Of a DNA stretch of 64,000 bases, positions 19,329 through 28,407 are shown piece by piece (the first letter of the stretch is position 1; every line of letters begins with the position of its first letter). The DNA is from CAMUQR01 sp963516005. GTDB lineage: Bacteria; Patescibacteriota; Saccharimonadia; Saccharimonadales; Saccharimonadaceae. The notes beneath the pieces are model-generated. The model ran no database searches and was not told where the DNA came from. It saw nothing but the letters and a program-made list of their open reading frames with translations. Both the position numbers and the translations under genes were made by a program. The stretch covers positions 247,910 to 311,909 of the forward strand of contig CAUPYP010000001.1 in assembly GCA_963516005.1 (NCBI GenBank). The letters run 5' to 3'.

Positions 19329-20543
19329 TTAGTGAATGTAGTTATAAGTCGGCACATATTTAGCTTGGATTGTCGCCCGAGTAGTGACGTTATAACCAGC
19401 GTAGTTCATCTCTGACACCACAATATCACCGTTGGCCAGCACTTCTTCCACGATACCCACGTGACCATAACCATACCAACCAGAACTAGTTTGGAAGATA
19501 GCGCCTGGAGCTGGAGTTTTATTAACCGTATAACCAGCCTTGTTAGCGCTATATGCCCAACTACTACCATTACCCCAGAATGGTCCAACTGGGCGACCAT
19601 TACGCGCGCGCCACTCATAGGCGTGCCAAGTACAGTTACCATCAGCATAAGTATTACGACGATAAGACAAGTTCGGGATGCGTGTGACATTAACGCGACC
19701 ACCACTACCGGTTGCACTGAACGAACCAGAGGTCCACGAAGTATATGATGTTCGTGCCACTGGTCGAGGTGCTACATAGCCTGGTCGTTCTTCATTTGGC
19801 AAGATACCTTCTGGGATAATCACATCGCTACCAACCACCAAGCCTTTAACCTCGATATCATTGAGAATCTGAATGCGCTGAATGTTAGCTTTATATTTTT
19901 CAGCGATTTTTTCGATGGTGTCACCAGCTTTAACTTTATAAATAATACCGTCAACTGGCAAAATCTTCAGGTCGGTATTAACTGTTAGATTATCATCTTT
20001 GAGGTTATTTGCCCATTTAATCGTGTTAGTTGAAATTTGATATTGGTCAGCGATTTGCTGAATAGTCTGGCCAGCTTGTACGCGGTGTAATTTGACACTC
20101 CGATTCGTTGATGCTAAGTCAAAAATTGGCGCTGCTTTTGCTACCGTTAACTCAGCATTCTGCAAGGAAACTTCTTTTTTAATGGCATTCATCTCGGATA
20201 AAATCGCCACATCTTGTGCTACTGGTAAGTTAGCACGTTCCGCCAGGTCCAACGCCACGCCGATGGAAGTGTCGTCGTCAATGTTAGATTTGATGGTTTT
20301 AGCGGTTTTTTGTGCCATTTTCATAGAATCTACTGCCACAGCTTGATCCGATTTTTTGGAATCCAGCACATAACCACCCGCCATAAAAATCACCAACAAT
20401 GCAAAAAAGATGGTGTATTTCCAGAGCGACACCTTATGATAGGTTCGGCCATGACGCAGAGCTACGTTTTTTGATATTAAACGCCGTTTACGGGCGTCTA
20501 CTAGAGATAGTTTGAATGATTTTAGATTATTTTTGATACTCAT
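19329..20543 (-). CDS. LysM-CHAP peptidoglycan hydrolase, membrane anchored
   Basis: Cell-wall amidase/endopeptidase. 404 residues: a basic cytoplasmic start, a membrane helix (about 43-60), a helical spacer, two LysM peptidoglycan-binding repeats (about 151-196 and 202-244), a Ser/Thr/Gly linker and a C-terminal CHAP domain with probable catalytic Cys304 (GNCTWHAYEWR) and His361 (GYGHVGIVEE). Likely acts in daughter-cell separation. It has its own promoter, which overlaps the mltG terminator. Confidence 0.9.
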   Translation of the reverse strand: MSIKNNLKSFKLSLVDARKRRLISKNVALRHGRTYHKVSLWKYTIFFALLVIFMAGGYVLDSKKSDQAVAVDSMKMAQKTAKTIKSNIDDDTSIGVALDLAERANLPVAQDVAILSEMNAIKKEVSLQNAELTVAKAAPIFDLASTNRSVKLHRVQAGQTIQQIADQYQISTNTIKWANNLKDDNLTVNTDLKILPVDGIIYKVKAGDTIEKIAEKYKANIQRIQILNDIEVKGLVVGSDVIIPEGILPNEERPGYVAPRPVARTSYTSWTSGSFSATGSGGRVNVTRIPNLSYRRNTYADGNCTWHAYEWRARNGRPVGPFWGNGSSWAYSANKAGYTVNKTPAPGAIFQTSSGWYGYGHVGIVEEVLANGDIVVSEMNYAGYNVTTRATIQAKYVPTYNYIH

Positions 20544-20616
20544 ATTTAATATCGCTAGGCTTAATTAGTCCAAGTCAATCGGCCACTTCGAACCACTGTA
20601 AGCATAACTCTTTTAC

Positions 20617-20645
20617 ATTATACCAAAAATCACGCCAAAAGTCTA
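20617..20645 (-). promoter_or_regulatory. Promoter of the LysM-CHAP gene
   Basis: TAGACT (20640-20645), 17-nt spacer, TATAAT (20617-20622). The same -35 hexamer and spacing occur at rnj. The -35 lies in the loop of the mltG terminator. Confidence 0.7.
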
Positions 20646-20656
20646 ATTTTTGGCGT
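20632..20656 (-). terminator. Terminator of the FtsA/PilM-like - mltG operon
   Basis: A 9-bp stem (20632-20640 with 20648-20656) with a 7-nt loop, followed on the minus strand by GATTTTT. A T6 run on the plus-strand side makes it effective in that direction too. Confidence 0.7.
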
Positions 20657-20674
20657 TTTTTCCGGGACAATGCT

Positions 20675-21814
20675 CTAATGAACGGCGCATTTTTTATGGC
20701 AATATTGCTTGACATTACGGTTATGTTCAGCTAGAGTTTTCGCAAAATAAGTCTTTTCGTCATCACCCGCCACGAAGAACAGATAATCAGTATCAGATGG
20801 CTGAGCGACTGCCAGGAGCGAACTTTTACTTGGGGTGGCGATTGGCGTTGGCGTTAATCCGACGACCTGACGGGTATTAAACGGCGATTTGATATATAAA
20901 TCATTCTCAACACCCGCCAGACGTGAAGCGTATTGATAGGTCACATCTGAACCCAGTGCCATTTTTTGTTTGTAGCGTTTCAAGAACACCTGCGCTACTT
21001 TCGCTCGATCATCCGCTGAATTAACCTCGCGCTCGACAATTGATGCTAAAATAATCCCCTGATAAAGCGTCAGCCCTTGCTTTTTATATAACTCCACTAG
21101 TTTATTATCTTGAATAAACTTCAAATACTCATCAAAAGTACGCTTCAGAGCGTCTTCAGCCGTGCCTTTAGTAAAAATCTCGTAAGTATCACCAAAAATC
21201 AAACCTTCTAGATTAGTTAATTCTGGTAATAAGTCGAATAATTTATGCTGACGGAATTTAAACGCCGTATCAATTTGCGCGTCACTATAGCCGACTTTTT
21301 TGAGAGCTTCACGATGTGATGGTGTGGTATCGGTTTTGCTATTACGATGATTTAAAGTTGCACCAGGATAAAAAGTGATTTTTTTAGTATTTGGCTGAGT
21401 TTTTTTGAGATTAGTCAGCAGAGCCTGGATGCTAGGCTGGCGTGGTGCCACTTCATAATCACCAGCTTGGATATTATGGCTAAATTTGGTGACTTTTAGA
21501 TAGATTTTAGCGACTTGGGCATTACGCAATACACCATACTTAGCTAGTTCGTCAATCACCTGTGCCAACGACGCACCGTCTTTGACTGTGAGATGAACTG
21601 TATCATTATTAGCTGGCGTCAACATCCACCAGCCAGCCACCAACCCACCAATTATCAAAAAAAGCACTATGCCAACAACAGCTTGCCAGATTTTACGTCC
21701 CGCTGAGTGCGACTTTGAGCGTGTCGTCTTATGACGCAAATCTAAATTCATCTCAGTCGCCTGCGTAGTCGGCTCTAAGTTCAAATTAATGTCTTTAAAA
21801 TCATCGTCGTGCAT
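20675..21814 (-). CDS. mltG: Endolytic murein transglycosylase MltG (YceG-like)
   Basis: Cleaves nascent glycan strands in the membrane and so sets strand length. 379 residues: an acidic cytoplasmic tail, a membrane helix (about 43-64), a LysM-like region and the YceG domain with catalytic Glu261 in LASIVEREV and the downstream box DDRAKVAQVFLKR. Its position after alaS and ruvX matches the alaS-yrrK-yrrL order of Bacillus. Last gene of its operon. Confidence 0.92.
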   Translation of the reverse strand: MHDDDFKDINLNLEPTTQATEMNLDLRHKTTRSKSHSAGRKIWQAVVGIVLFLIIGGLVAGWWMLTPANNDTVHLTVKDGASLAQVIDELAKYGVLRNAQVAKIYLKVTKFSHNIQAGDYEVAPRQPSIQALLTNLKKTQPNTKKITFYPGATLNHRNSKTDTTPSHREALKKVGYSDAQIDTAFKFRQHKLFDLLPELTNLEGLIFGDTYEIFTKGTAEDALKRTFDEYLKFIQDNKLVELYKKQGLTLYQGIILASIVEREVNSADDRAKVAQVFLKRYKQKMALGSDVTYQYASRLAGVENDLYIKSPFNTRQVVGLTPTPIATPSKSSLLAVAQPSDTDYLFFVAGDDEKTYFAKTLAEHNRNVKQYCHKKCAVH

Positions 21815-21850
21815 GTTTGTTTCCTTATTTTTAAAAATATTAGTTCGTAG

Positions 21851-22255
21851 TTAACGCCCCTCGAGATAATCCTCAAGAATAATTGTCGCAGCGTGGGCGT
21901 CAATATCGCCCTTGGAGTATGGTTTTTTGTAGCTTTTGAGGCGTTCTTCTGCTAAGACACTGGTTAGCGATTCATCTTTAAACACCATTTCACCATCAAA
22001 TATTTCTTCTAATTGACTAAAAAACTGCTCAACTTTTTCGGTTTGAGCGGTTGGCTCACCAGATTGATTACGCGGATAACCAACCACAATTTTAACAATA
22101 TTATTATCAAGCGCCAACTTCAAAATCTCGGTCAGTAATTGCTCGGTATTCTCGAGTGCGCCATACGGAATAGCAATTTTAATGTTTTCGTCAGCCATCG
22201 CCACACCCACACGTGCATCGCCATAGTCTAGCGCCATAATTTGTCGACTTGCCAT
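21851..22255 (-). CDS. ruvX: YqgF/RuvX family putative pre-16S rRNA nuclease
   Basis: RNase H-fold enzyme for 16S rRNA 5'-end maturation, also proposed as a Holliday-junction resolvase. At 134 residues it has normal length. Conserved acidic positions lie in MALDYGDARVGVA, VGYPRNQSGE, FKDESLTS and the C-terminal DAHAATIILEDYL. It is encoded between the baseplate-J-like gene and mltG, with a 13-nt gap on its upstream side. Confidence 0.92.
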   Translation of the reverse strand: MASRQIMALDYGDARVGVAMADENIKIAIPYGALENTEQLLTEILKLALDNNIVKIVVGYPRNQSGEPTAQTEKVEQFFSQLEEIFDGEMVFKDESLTSVLAEERLKSYKKPYSKGDIDAHAATIILEDYLEGR

Positions 22256-22268
22256 ATTTTTCAGCTAC

Positions 22269-23855
22269 CTAATTTTTCACAAAAACTGTAATTTTGTCTT
22301 TATTGCCAGGGACTGATTTCACCCAGAATGGTGAGAGTTTAATTTCCACGTCTTTAATACCCTCAATTGAGGTGTAATGCGATTGCACATCACCCAAAGT
22401 CTTACCGCGTGCCTCTTCTTTGACCTGTTCTTTGTCAATGTCAGGACCAATTTGAGCCTGAGCCGACACACGCATTGAACCCTTGCCGTCTTTAAATACA
22501 AAGTCATTAAACACCACCTGATCAACGCCGGAATTATAGACTTTTAGCTTAGTTTTGTCAGATTTATTATCTTTAAGTGCGATATAGCCAATGTATTCCT
22601 CAAGGGTTTTCTTCGGCACGGCGCTGATTTGATATTCAACAATCTGTTCGAGTTTGACTTTGCCATCTTTGGCTTCCTCGTCAACTTTGACATTCGACAC
22701 CAGCTCACCCTCTTTAGTAATTAAACTATCTTTAATAATCACCATTGACGAGTCAAACTTATTGCGCAATTCCTTCACGGCGCTATCATGACCGTCTTTT
22801 AAGAGTTCAGCTTTCGCCTTGTCATAATCAGCCTGGGTCATCACCCGAATCGTGCGCTCGCTACCACCAGTCATAGCTGAACCAAGAGCTTCAATGTGCG
22901 ACACGCCCTGAATAGAATACTTACGAGCATCAGCATTGCATGATGGGCCTGGCTTGGTCGATTTGACAGTGACTGTTGCCTTACCGGGCACGGCATCAGA
23001 CAGAGAAGCACCACTCGGAGCAGGCACATTGACTGCCTCTTGTGAAGTATAAACACAGCCACCAGCTGAAAAACTCGTACCAGCTGGAATGGTTTTTGCG
23101 CCAAGGTTAGAATTTAATAAAGTAATCGTACCGCCAGCGGGGATTTTCAGATCTTTCGTGCCTGTCACTTCAAACTCATGGGAACGTTTGCGGTTAGATT
23201 TTTGGGTTTGAGCATAAATCAGATTTGTTTCAAACTTAGTTTGATCTGCTTGTTCAACAAAGCTAATGCTTGAGGAAATATTAACACCCTTAGTGTTGGT
23301 AATCAGCGTAATTTCGGCTCGTGGCGCAAAAATAATCGCCCACACCAAGAAACCGCCCAGTACTAACAGAGCTAGTCCGCCAATGAAGATTTTCTTACGG
23401 AATTTGTCATAATTTGGGACTTTAATTTTAACTGGGGCGAGTTTATCAAAAGGTGTTTTCGCCTTAGTATCACCACTCGAAGCTTCGATTTCTTCTTTAG
23501 ACATACCAGCGAGTTCACCAACACTGAGTTGCGCGCCGTCAATAATATCATCATCGCCGTCAATTTTGAGCGCTGGTATTTCGGGCATTTCTGGTTTAGA
23601 AGTGAGAGTTTTGGCGACTGGGATTTTAGCCACCGCCGACAGACGGATAAGCGCCTCTTGATTAGTAATAATCACCATCACTTTTTTGGCTTGTTTAGCG
23701 GCATGAGCTAATAATTGCAAATTCACTGCACTCTGCAAAATCCCAATCTGTTTTGGTGGCACTAGAGCGACGATTTTATGCTCAGTTTTTTTAATTTTAT
23801 CGATGATCGAAGTGACATCATCTTTAACGTCTATATAAATTACTTCTTTGGACAT
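22269..23855 (-). CDS. Single-pass membrane protein with baseplate-J-like extracytoplasmic region
   Basis: Function not established. 528 residues: a cytoplasmic N-terminal part of about 150 residues starting with an alpha/beta domain, an acidic linker, one membrane helix (about 156-176), then a long beta-rich outer part. The stretch from about 235 (IPAGGTITLLNS, then TIPAGTSFSAGG) resembles the baseplate J/gp47 fold by pattern only. It starts just after the FtsA/PilM-like stop, so the two are probably partners. Alternatives are a PilN/PilO-like or divisome scaffold role. Confidence 0.6.
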   Translation of the reverse strand: MSKEVIYIDVKDDVTSIIDKIKKTEHKIVALVPPKQIGILQSAVNLQLLAHAAKQAKKVMVIITNQEALIRLSAVAKIPVAKTLTSKPEMPEIPALKIDGDDDIIDGAQLSVGELAGMSKEEIEASSGDTKAKTPFDKLAPVKIKVPNYDKFRKKIFIGGLALLVLGGFLVWAIIFAPRAEITLITNTKGVNISSSISFVEQADQTKFETNLIYAQTQKSNRKRSHEFEVTGTKDLKIPAGGTITLLNSNLGAKTIPAGTSFSAGGCVYTSQEAVNVPAPSGASLSDAVPGKATVTVKSTKPGPSCNADARKYSIQGVSHIEALGSAMTGGSERTIRVMTQADYDKAKAELLKDGHDSAVKELRNKFDSSMVIIKDSLITKEGELVSNVKVDEEAKDGKVKLEQIVEYQISAVPKKTLEEYIGYIALKDNKSDKTKLKVYNSGVDQVVFNDFVFKDGKGSMRVSAQAQIGPDIDKEQVKEEARGKTLGDVQSHYTSIEGIKDVEIKLSPFWVKSVPGNKDKITVFVKN

Positions 23856-23856
23856 G

Positions 23857-25128
23857 CTATATTCTCAAAAATTTATTAATCTTATCGCGTAGACCAGCCG
23901 CTTCGTCCGGTTCAATAGACATTGTATCACAGCCCACCCGAAGCAGTCCAACCGCCGTAATTAAGGTGTGATCATTGAGACTATCGGTCTCATCTTTTAC
24001 GCCCACCACATCTTTGAGCGAGATATGCTTAATCGTTGGCTGTTTGGTAAAAGGTAAATCTTCCGGCCATTTGTAGTCGGCTAGTTTTTCGACCATACCA
24101 ATCAAACTCGAACCGCCACCGCACAACAAAATCTGATTTGGCAATTGATCAACCGAGTCAAATTCACTCAGCGCCAATTCCACACCTGATAACCAGACAG
24201 CTAGAGTTTTATTAACTGCCATTAGCGCATCTTCCTTGATGTCTTTTTTAATACGCTCATCAGCCAAGTTAATTTTTAAAGTCTCAGCTTCTTTATAACT
24301 CAAGTTTAAATCACCCGAAATAGTCTTCGTAAAGCTACGACCGCCGATGCCAAACATCTTTGTGCCTTCCACACCACCGTCATTTACCACGGCAATATCG
24401 GTCGTACCGCCACCAACATCGATTAGAATTGATGTAAAATGACTAGCCGAATCATTACCAATCACCGAGCGTGATACCGCAAACGGCTCTGCTGAGACGG
24501 CGATCAGATCGAGATTTAGCTCTTCCGCTACACGCTCCAACGCTCCGATATGTACCATTGGCGCACAAGCCGTATAAATCTGGATGGCCACATCGCGCCC
24601 CTGAAAACCAATCGGGTTAGAGACTTTGTAGCCATCAATATGAATCCCGACCAGTGCTGAGTTCACCAACTTCACTTCAACATTGTCATTGCCAGTTTCG
24701 ATGGCGATTTGCTTCTGAGCTTTTTCGAGCGCCCGCTCCTGCACCTTATCAATAATAAAGTCCATCTCAGCTTCATCCAGCATCTTATCTGGTTGCGGTC
24801 GACGATACCGAATCGTGTGCGTCACACCTTTAACTAGTTCACCAGCGATGCCCATCACGACTTTGGAAGCTTGGACATTAGCCTGAGCCTCAGCCTCCGA
24901 GACTGCGGCTTCACAGTTTTTAACAACATTCGCGATGTCCGCAATTGCCCCAGCGTGCATATCGTTTGGTTGCTGTGGTTTGCGACCCACCCCCACCACA
25001 GTGATTTGGTCGCCATCAAGTTTCGCCAGCAATGCCTTTACACATTCCGTTCCCACATCTAGCGCCAATACAAAAGTTTCTTGAATCGGTGGCTCAGCCG
25101 ATTGTTTGGTGAGTTTTTTGAATATCAT
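23857..25128 (-). CDS. FtsA/PilM-like actin-fold ATPase
   Basis: Cytoplasmic ATPase of the FtsA/PilM/MreB superfamily. Phosphate-binding loops are visible in LALDVGTECVKA and ILIDVGGGTTDIAV, and the adenosine loop in ILLCGGGSSLIG. An inserted SHS2-type subdomain follows the first loop. I choose the ATG at 25128 (MIFKKLT); the longer frame would use a TTG that overlaps the -10. No Shine-Dalgarno site is present. With its downstream membrane partner it may recruit cell-wall or pilus machinery. No other pil genes occur here. Confidence 0.75.
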   Translation of the reverse strand: MIFKKLTKQSAEPPIQETFVLALDVGTECVKALLAKLDGDQITVVGVGRKPQQPNDMHAGAIADIANVVKNCEAAVSEAEAQANVQASKVVMGIAGELVKGVTHTIRYRRPQPDKMLDEAEMDFIIDKVQERALEKAQKQIAIETGNDNVEVKLVNSALVGIHIDGYKVSNPIGFQGRDVAIQIYTACAPMVHIGALERVAEELNLDLIAVSAEPFAVSRSVIGNDSASHFTSILIDVGGGTTDIAVVNDGGVEGTKMFGIGGRSFTKTISGDLNLSYKEAETLKINLADERIKKDIKEDALMAVNKTLAVWLSGVELALSEFDSVDQLPNQILLCGGGSSLIGMVEKLADYKWPEDLPFTKQPTIKHISLKDVVGVKDETDSLNDHTLITAVGLLRVGCDTMSIEPDEAAGLRDKINKFLRI

Positions 25129-25134
25129 GGCTTC

Positions 25135-25140
25135 ATTATA
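25135..25140 (-). promoter_or_regulatory. Leaderless-type promoter of the FtsA/PilM-like operon
   Basis: TATAAT ends exactly 6 nt before the chosen ATG on the minus strand. The -35 is poor. Confidence 0.5.
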
Positions 25141-25193
25141 TAACAATTATGCTTAGAAATAAACCTTTTTCTTGTCAGGTTAAGCACGGAATG

Positions 25194-27071
25194 CTATTTT
25201 AAAACAGCTTTAATACGACGAATGCCAGCTGCCGATGATTGTTCCTTGACGATTGTAAACTTCTCGCCATTTGGCGCAATTTCACCAGTGTTTTTAACAT
25301 GAGGTCCACCACAAATTTCGTAGCTAAACCGCTGTTCGCCTTCACCAACTTGATAAACCTTAACACGATCACCATATCGCTCTTCAAAACTGCCATGCGC
25401 ACCAGCCCGCTTCGCTTCTTCAATTGACATTTCACTAAACGATACTGGCAAGTTATCAGCAATCACTTGGTTGACGAGTTTTTCAACTTCCGCAATCTGC
25501 TCAGGTGTCATTTTTTCGTCATAATTAAAGTCAAATCGAGCGCGTTCATTTGTAATATTTGAGCCTTTTTGTTCAACTTGATCGCCCAAAACCCGCTTCA
25601 GTGCCGATAGCAACAAGTGGGTCGCGGTATGATAACGCAATTGCAAATCACTCTGACCTTCCAGACCACCTTTAAACATACCTTTTGAGGCAGTTTGGGA
25701 GCGCTGACGTTGCTCGGCCATGCTTTGATCAAAACCAACTCGCCAGTTTTCTTCCACGACGATGCCTTGTTTTTCGGCATATTCTACACTTAATTCCGGA
25801 GGGAAGCCATACGAATCGTATAGTTTGAAAATTTGCGCACCATTTAAGGCATCAACGGCCATTTTTTGCAACTCAGCCACACCTTTTCTGAGTGTCTGAC
25901 GAAAGGCTTTTTCTTCTTTCATTAGCACTGTTAAAACTGCATCGCGCGCTTCCGCTACTTCTGGATAATCAGTCGCATATAATTCTACCACCACTGGTAC
26001 AATTTGCTCTAAAAAGTTTTGTTCAATACCCAGATCAAACGCCTTAACTAGTGCTCGGCGCACTAACCGACGCATTACATAGCCATGTTCTTTATTGCTC
26101 GGTACACAACCATCAACCACCAAAAAAACCGCACTCCGTAAGTGATCAGCAATCACTCGCATTGACGCCGTATGTTCGGTGTAAGTTTTGCCACTAATAC
26201 GTTCTAGCGCCTCAATAATTGGCCACAACAAGCTACCCTTGAATACATCGGGACTGTTAAGTTTGGCAGCTGTGATGCGCTCGAGTCCGCCACCAAAGTC
26301 GACATTTTTATGTTCCAGTGACTCAAAACTACCATCTTCCAAGCGTCGATATTCCATAAACACTTGATTGCCAATTTCCATAAAACGTCCGCTATCGCTA
26401 GCTGGATGAGCCTGTCCATAGCTCGGGTCGTGATTTTCTTCACCAAAGTCATAAAACACCTCACTATCCGGACCGCATGGATCACCAATTGGCGTCTTAT
26501 CCAGTCGTCCACCTCGGCTCCACCAGTTTTCACCGTCATCGTAAAAGAAAATTCGTCCGCCCCGCATGCCATCGCGGTCACCGTTCTCCGCCGAGCCAAT
26601 TTCGACGATTTTAGCTTCAATACCTGCCTCCGCAAACACTTGTTGCCAAATTTGCGCCGCCGTATCGTCGCGCGGAATACCATACTTCGCATCACCGATA
26701 AAACACGTTACGTAGATTTTATGCGGATCCAGCCCAACTTCTTGAGTTAAAAACTCAAAAAACCAACGAATCTGTTGTTCTTTAAAATAATCACCCAAGC
26801 TCCAGTTGCCAAGCATTTCAAAAAAAGTCGTATGACGATTATCGCCCACGTCCTCAATATCTTGCGAGCGCAAGCAAGTTTGGCTATCGGTCAGACGCTG
26901 ACCAGCTGGATGAGTTTTGCCGAGCAGATATGGCAACAGCGGCTGCATACCCGACCCAGTAAACAACGTTGTCGGATCATCCTGCAATAAAAGTTTAGCG
27001 CGAGGAATAATTGCATGCCCTCGACTTTCGAAAAATTCCAGATATTTTTGGCGGATTTGTTGTGCATTCAT
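25194..27071 (-). CDS. alaS: Alanyl-tRNA synthetase, short form
   Basis: Class II synthetase that charges and edits tRNA-Ala. The 625 residues contain the catalytic core (GSGMQPLLPYL, TTFFEMLGNWSLGDYF), the tRNA-recognition region and the editing domain with HTATH and CGGPHVKNTGEI zinc-binding motifs. The sequence stops right after the editing domain, so the C-Ala domain of typical enzymes (about 870 residues) is missing. The stop is genuine and no continuation lies beyond it. Initiation looks leaderless. Confidence 0.94.
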   Translation of the reverse strand: MNAQQIRQKYLEFFESRGHAIIPRAKLLLQDDPTTLFTGSGMQPLLPYLLGKTHPAGQRLTDSQTCLRSQDIEDVGDNRHTTFFEMLGNWSLGDYFKEQQIRWFFEFLTQEVGLDPHKIYVTCFIGDAKYGIPRDDTAAQIWQQVFAEAGIEAKIVEIGSAENGDRDGMRGGRIFFYDDGENWWSRGGRLDKTPIGDPCGPDSEVFYDFGEENHDPSYGQAHPASDSGRFMEIGNQVFMEYRRLEDGSFESLEHKNVDFGGGLERITAAKLNSPDVFKGSLLWPIIEALERISGKTYTEHTASMRVIADHLRSAVFLVVDGCVPSNKEHGYVMRRLVRRALVKAFDLGIEQNFLEQIVPVVVELYATDYPEVAEARDAVLTVLMKEEKAFRQTLRKGVAELQKMAVDALNGAQIFKLYDSYGFPPELSVEYAEKQGIVVEENWRVGFDQSMAEQRQRSQTASKGMFKGGLEGQSDLQLRYHTATHLLLSALKRVLGDQVEQKGSNITNERARFDFNYDEKMTPEQIAEVEKLVNQVIADNLPVSFSEMSIEEAKRAGAHGSFEERYGDRVKVYQVGEGEQRFSYEICGGPHVKNTGEIAPNGEKFTIVKEQSSAAGIRRIKAVLK

Positions 27072-27078
27072 AAGAGAT

Positions 27079-27087
27079 ATTTTAGCA
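27079..27087 (-). promoter_or_regulatory. Leaderless-type promoter of alaS
   Basis: TGcTAAAAT with 7 nt between the hexamer (27079-27084) and the ATG on the minus strand. There is no Shine-Dalgarno sequence in between. Confidence 0.6.
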
Positions 27088-27134
27088 TTTTTACATTAAA
27101 AATTCCAGCTTCAACACACTTGGTTTATATAACT

Positions 27135-27163
27135 TTGACATTAATCCCTCAAACCGATACAAT
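27135..27163 (+). promoter_or_regulatory. Strong promoter of the orphan gene at 27217
   Basis: Perfect -35 TTGACA (27135-27140), 17-nt spacer, TACAAT (27158-27163). One of the best sigma-70 matches in the window. Confidence 0.8.
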
Positions 27164-27216
27164 ACCATCAGCTTATTTTTTAAAAAAGCACATTAACATA
27201 AAGGAGGTGATATCAG

Positions 27217-27699
27217 ATGCTCATAAACATCGCTAGGAAGATATTCGCACCACTCAAGCATATAGCCAAACCCTATATTTATAATGTTACGTATGCGATA
27301 CACAACAAAGGTGCCCCAAAAGCTACATTACAAATTTTCACTTATGATATTCCAAAACCAATTAGAACATCAGCGTCTTGGAGAGAATTGCTCGACGACG
27401 TTAGCCTTCATTCACTCTATAACCCGCGACGAGCAGAATATGCCAGGACTAGTCTAGTACAAGTTAGCCTTTCGAGAGACTCCAAACCCCTCAAACAACG
27501 CGCGAGCACATACAGTTATTTCATACGGTATGGGTTTCGCGAGGAAGGCAAAATCAAAAGCACTGATTACGTTTATTTAAATACAAATAATAAACTAATG
27601 GAAGTGCAAGATGCTATGCGCGAATTAAAACCTTTATTGCCAGTCTACGGTACGAAACGTAGGGAACTGATAATCATAGCTTATAACCGCCTAGCATAG
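27217..27699 (+). CDS. Orphan hypothetical protein
   Basis: 160 residues, basic, no signal peptide or membrane helix, no recognised domain. The Shine-Dalgarno region AAAGGAGGTGAT is an almost full match to the 16S rRNA tail, far stronger than for housekeeping genes. It has its own consensus promoter and a terminator shared with the DUF898 gene. It lies alone on the plus strand between alaS and the DUF898 gene, which suggests an inserted accessory gene. Confidence 0.7.
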   Translation: MLINIARKIFAPLKHIAKPYIYNVTYAIHNKGAPKATLQIFTYDIPKPIRTSASWRELLDDVSLHSLYNPRRAEYARTSLVQVSLSRDSKPLKQRASTYSYFIRYGFREEGKIKSTDYVYLNTNNKLMEVQDAMRELKPLLPVYGTKRRELIIIAYNRLA

Positions 27700-27707
27700 T
27701 ATATTTC

Positions 27708-27732
27708 AAAACACCAGCCAAGCTGGTGTTTT
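27708..27732. terminator. Bidirectional terminator
   Basis: An 11-bp stem (27708-27718 with 27722-27732) with a tight loop and T-run on the plus strand. It separates the orphan gene from the convergent DUF898 gene. Confidence 0.88.
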
Positions 27733-27738
27733 TCTTAT

Positions 27739-28341
27739 TTAGGCTTCGTGGGTATGTTCAACAATCCAAGCTGTCATATTGCGCACCGCCCAGATTGAGT
27801 AAATCCCCAAGGTGATAATCGAAAACAACATCCATTTAATCCAATTCACAAATAACTCACCGCCCTTACCATCAAATCGCAACTGGCGACCATTGATGTA
27901 AGTAGCACTAGCCATTGCTCGCATTTGCCAGCATGCCAGCCAAGGATAGGCAATTCCGAAGGTGCAAACCGTGCCAACCGCCAACGCGATTGTATAAGCA
28001 AACATTTCGATAGCCGACATCTTAAATTCTGAATTTAAAATTGTAGCTAATGGCGCTGGCGTCGGAGCTGATGAATAAGCATTATCTGTGACATTTGAGG
28101 CGGTTGTGTTGTTATCGGCCGAGGTGTTAGAAGAACTTGAAAATTGATTTTTCAAATCCTCAAAAGATTGCGAAGCGCTTTGCTCAATGACGCTTGCTTG
28201 CTCTTTAATCACCTGCGACAAACTATCGCCAAACGCTTTGACTTTATCAGAAGCTGGTGTACTAGAGGTCGTCTGATTGAAATTAGTTTGGCTCGAATGT
28301 TCCTGATTAGCATTGTCTTGGTTAAAATTATCTTGATTCAT
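27739..28341 (-). CDS. DUF898 (YjgN-like) membrane protein
   Basis: 200 residues. The first half is low-complexity, rich in Asn, Gln, Ser and Thr (NQDNFNQDNANQE), and probably disordered. The second half has hydrophobic helices (about 109-128 and 167-185) and the DUF898 pattern ATYINGRQLRFDGKGGEL and LGIYSIWAVRN. The function of DUF898 is unknown. GAGGA precedes the ATG. Confidence 0.7.
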   Translation of the reverse strand: MNQDNFNQDNANQEHSSQTNFNQTTSSTPASDKVKAFGDSLSQVIKEQASVIEQSASQSFEDLKNQFSSSSNTSADNNTTASNVTDNAYSSAPTPAPLATILNSEFKMSAIEMFAYTIALAVGTVCTFGIAYPWLACWQMRAMASATYINGRQLRFDGKGGELFVNWIKWMLFSIITLGIYSIWAVRNMTAWIVEHTHEA

Positions 28342-28378
28342 AAATTCCTCGTATCATGTTTATGGTTTAATTCTGCTT

Positions 28379-28407
28379 ATTATAACCGTTTATTCACTAT
28401 CTGGCAA
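28379..28407 (-). promoter_or_regulatory. Promoter of the DUF898 gene
   Basis: TTGCCA (28402-28407), 17-nt spacer, TATAAT (28379-28384). The -35 lies inside the 3' end of mnmA. Confidence 0.7.

Noticed and set aside
22269..25128. Prophage or phage-tail origin of the baseplate-J-like gene
   Set aside because: No other phage genes are near; it lies in a conserved housekeeping cluster and carries a membrane anchor.
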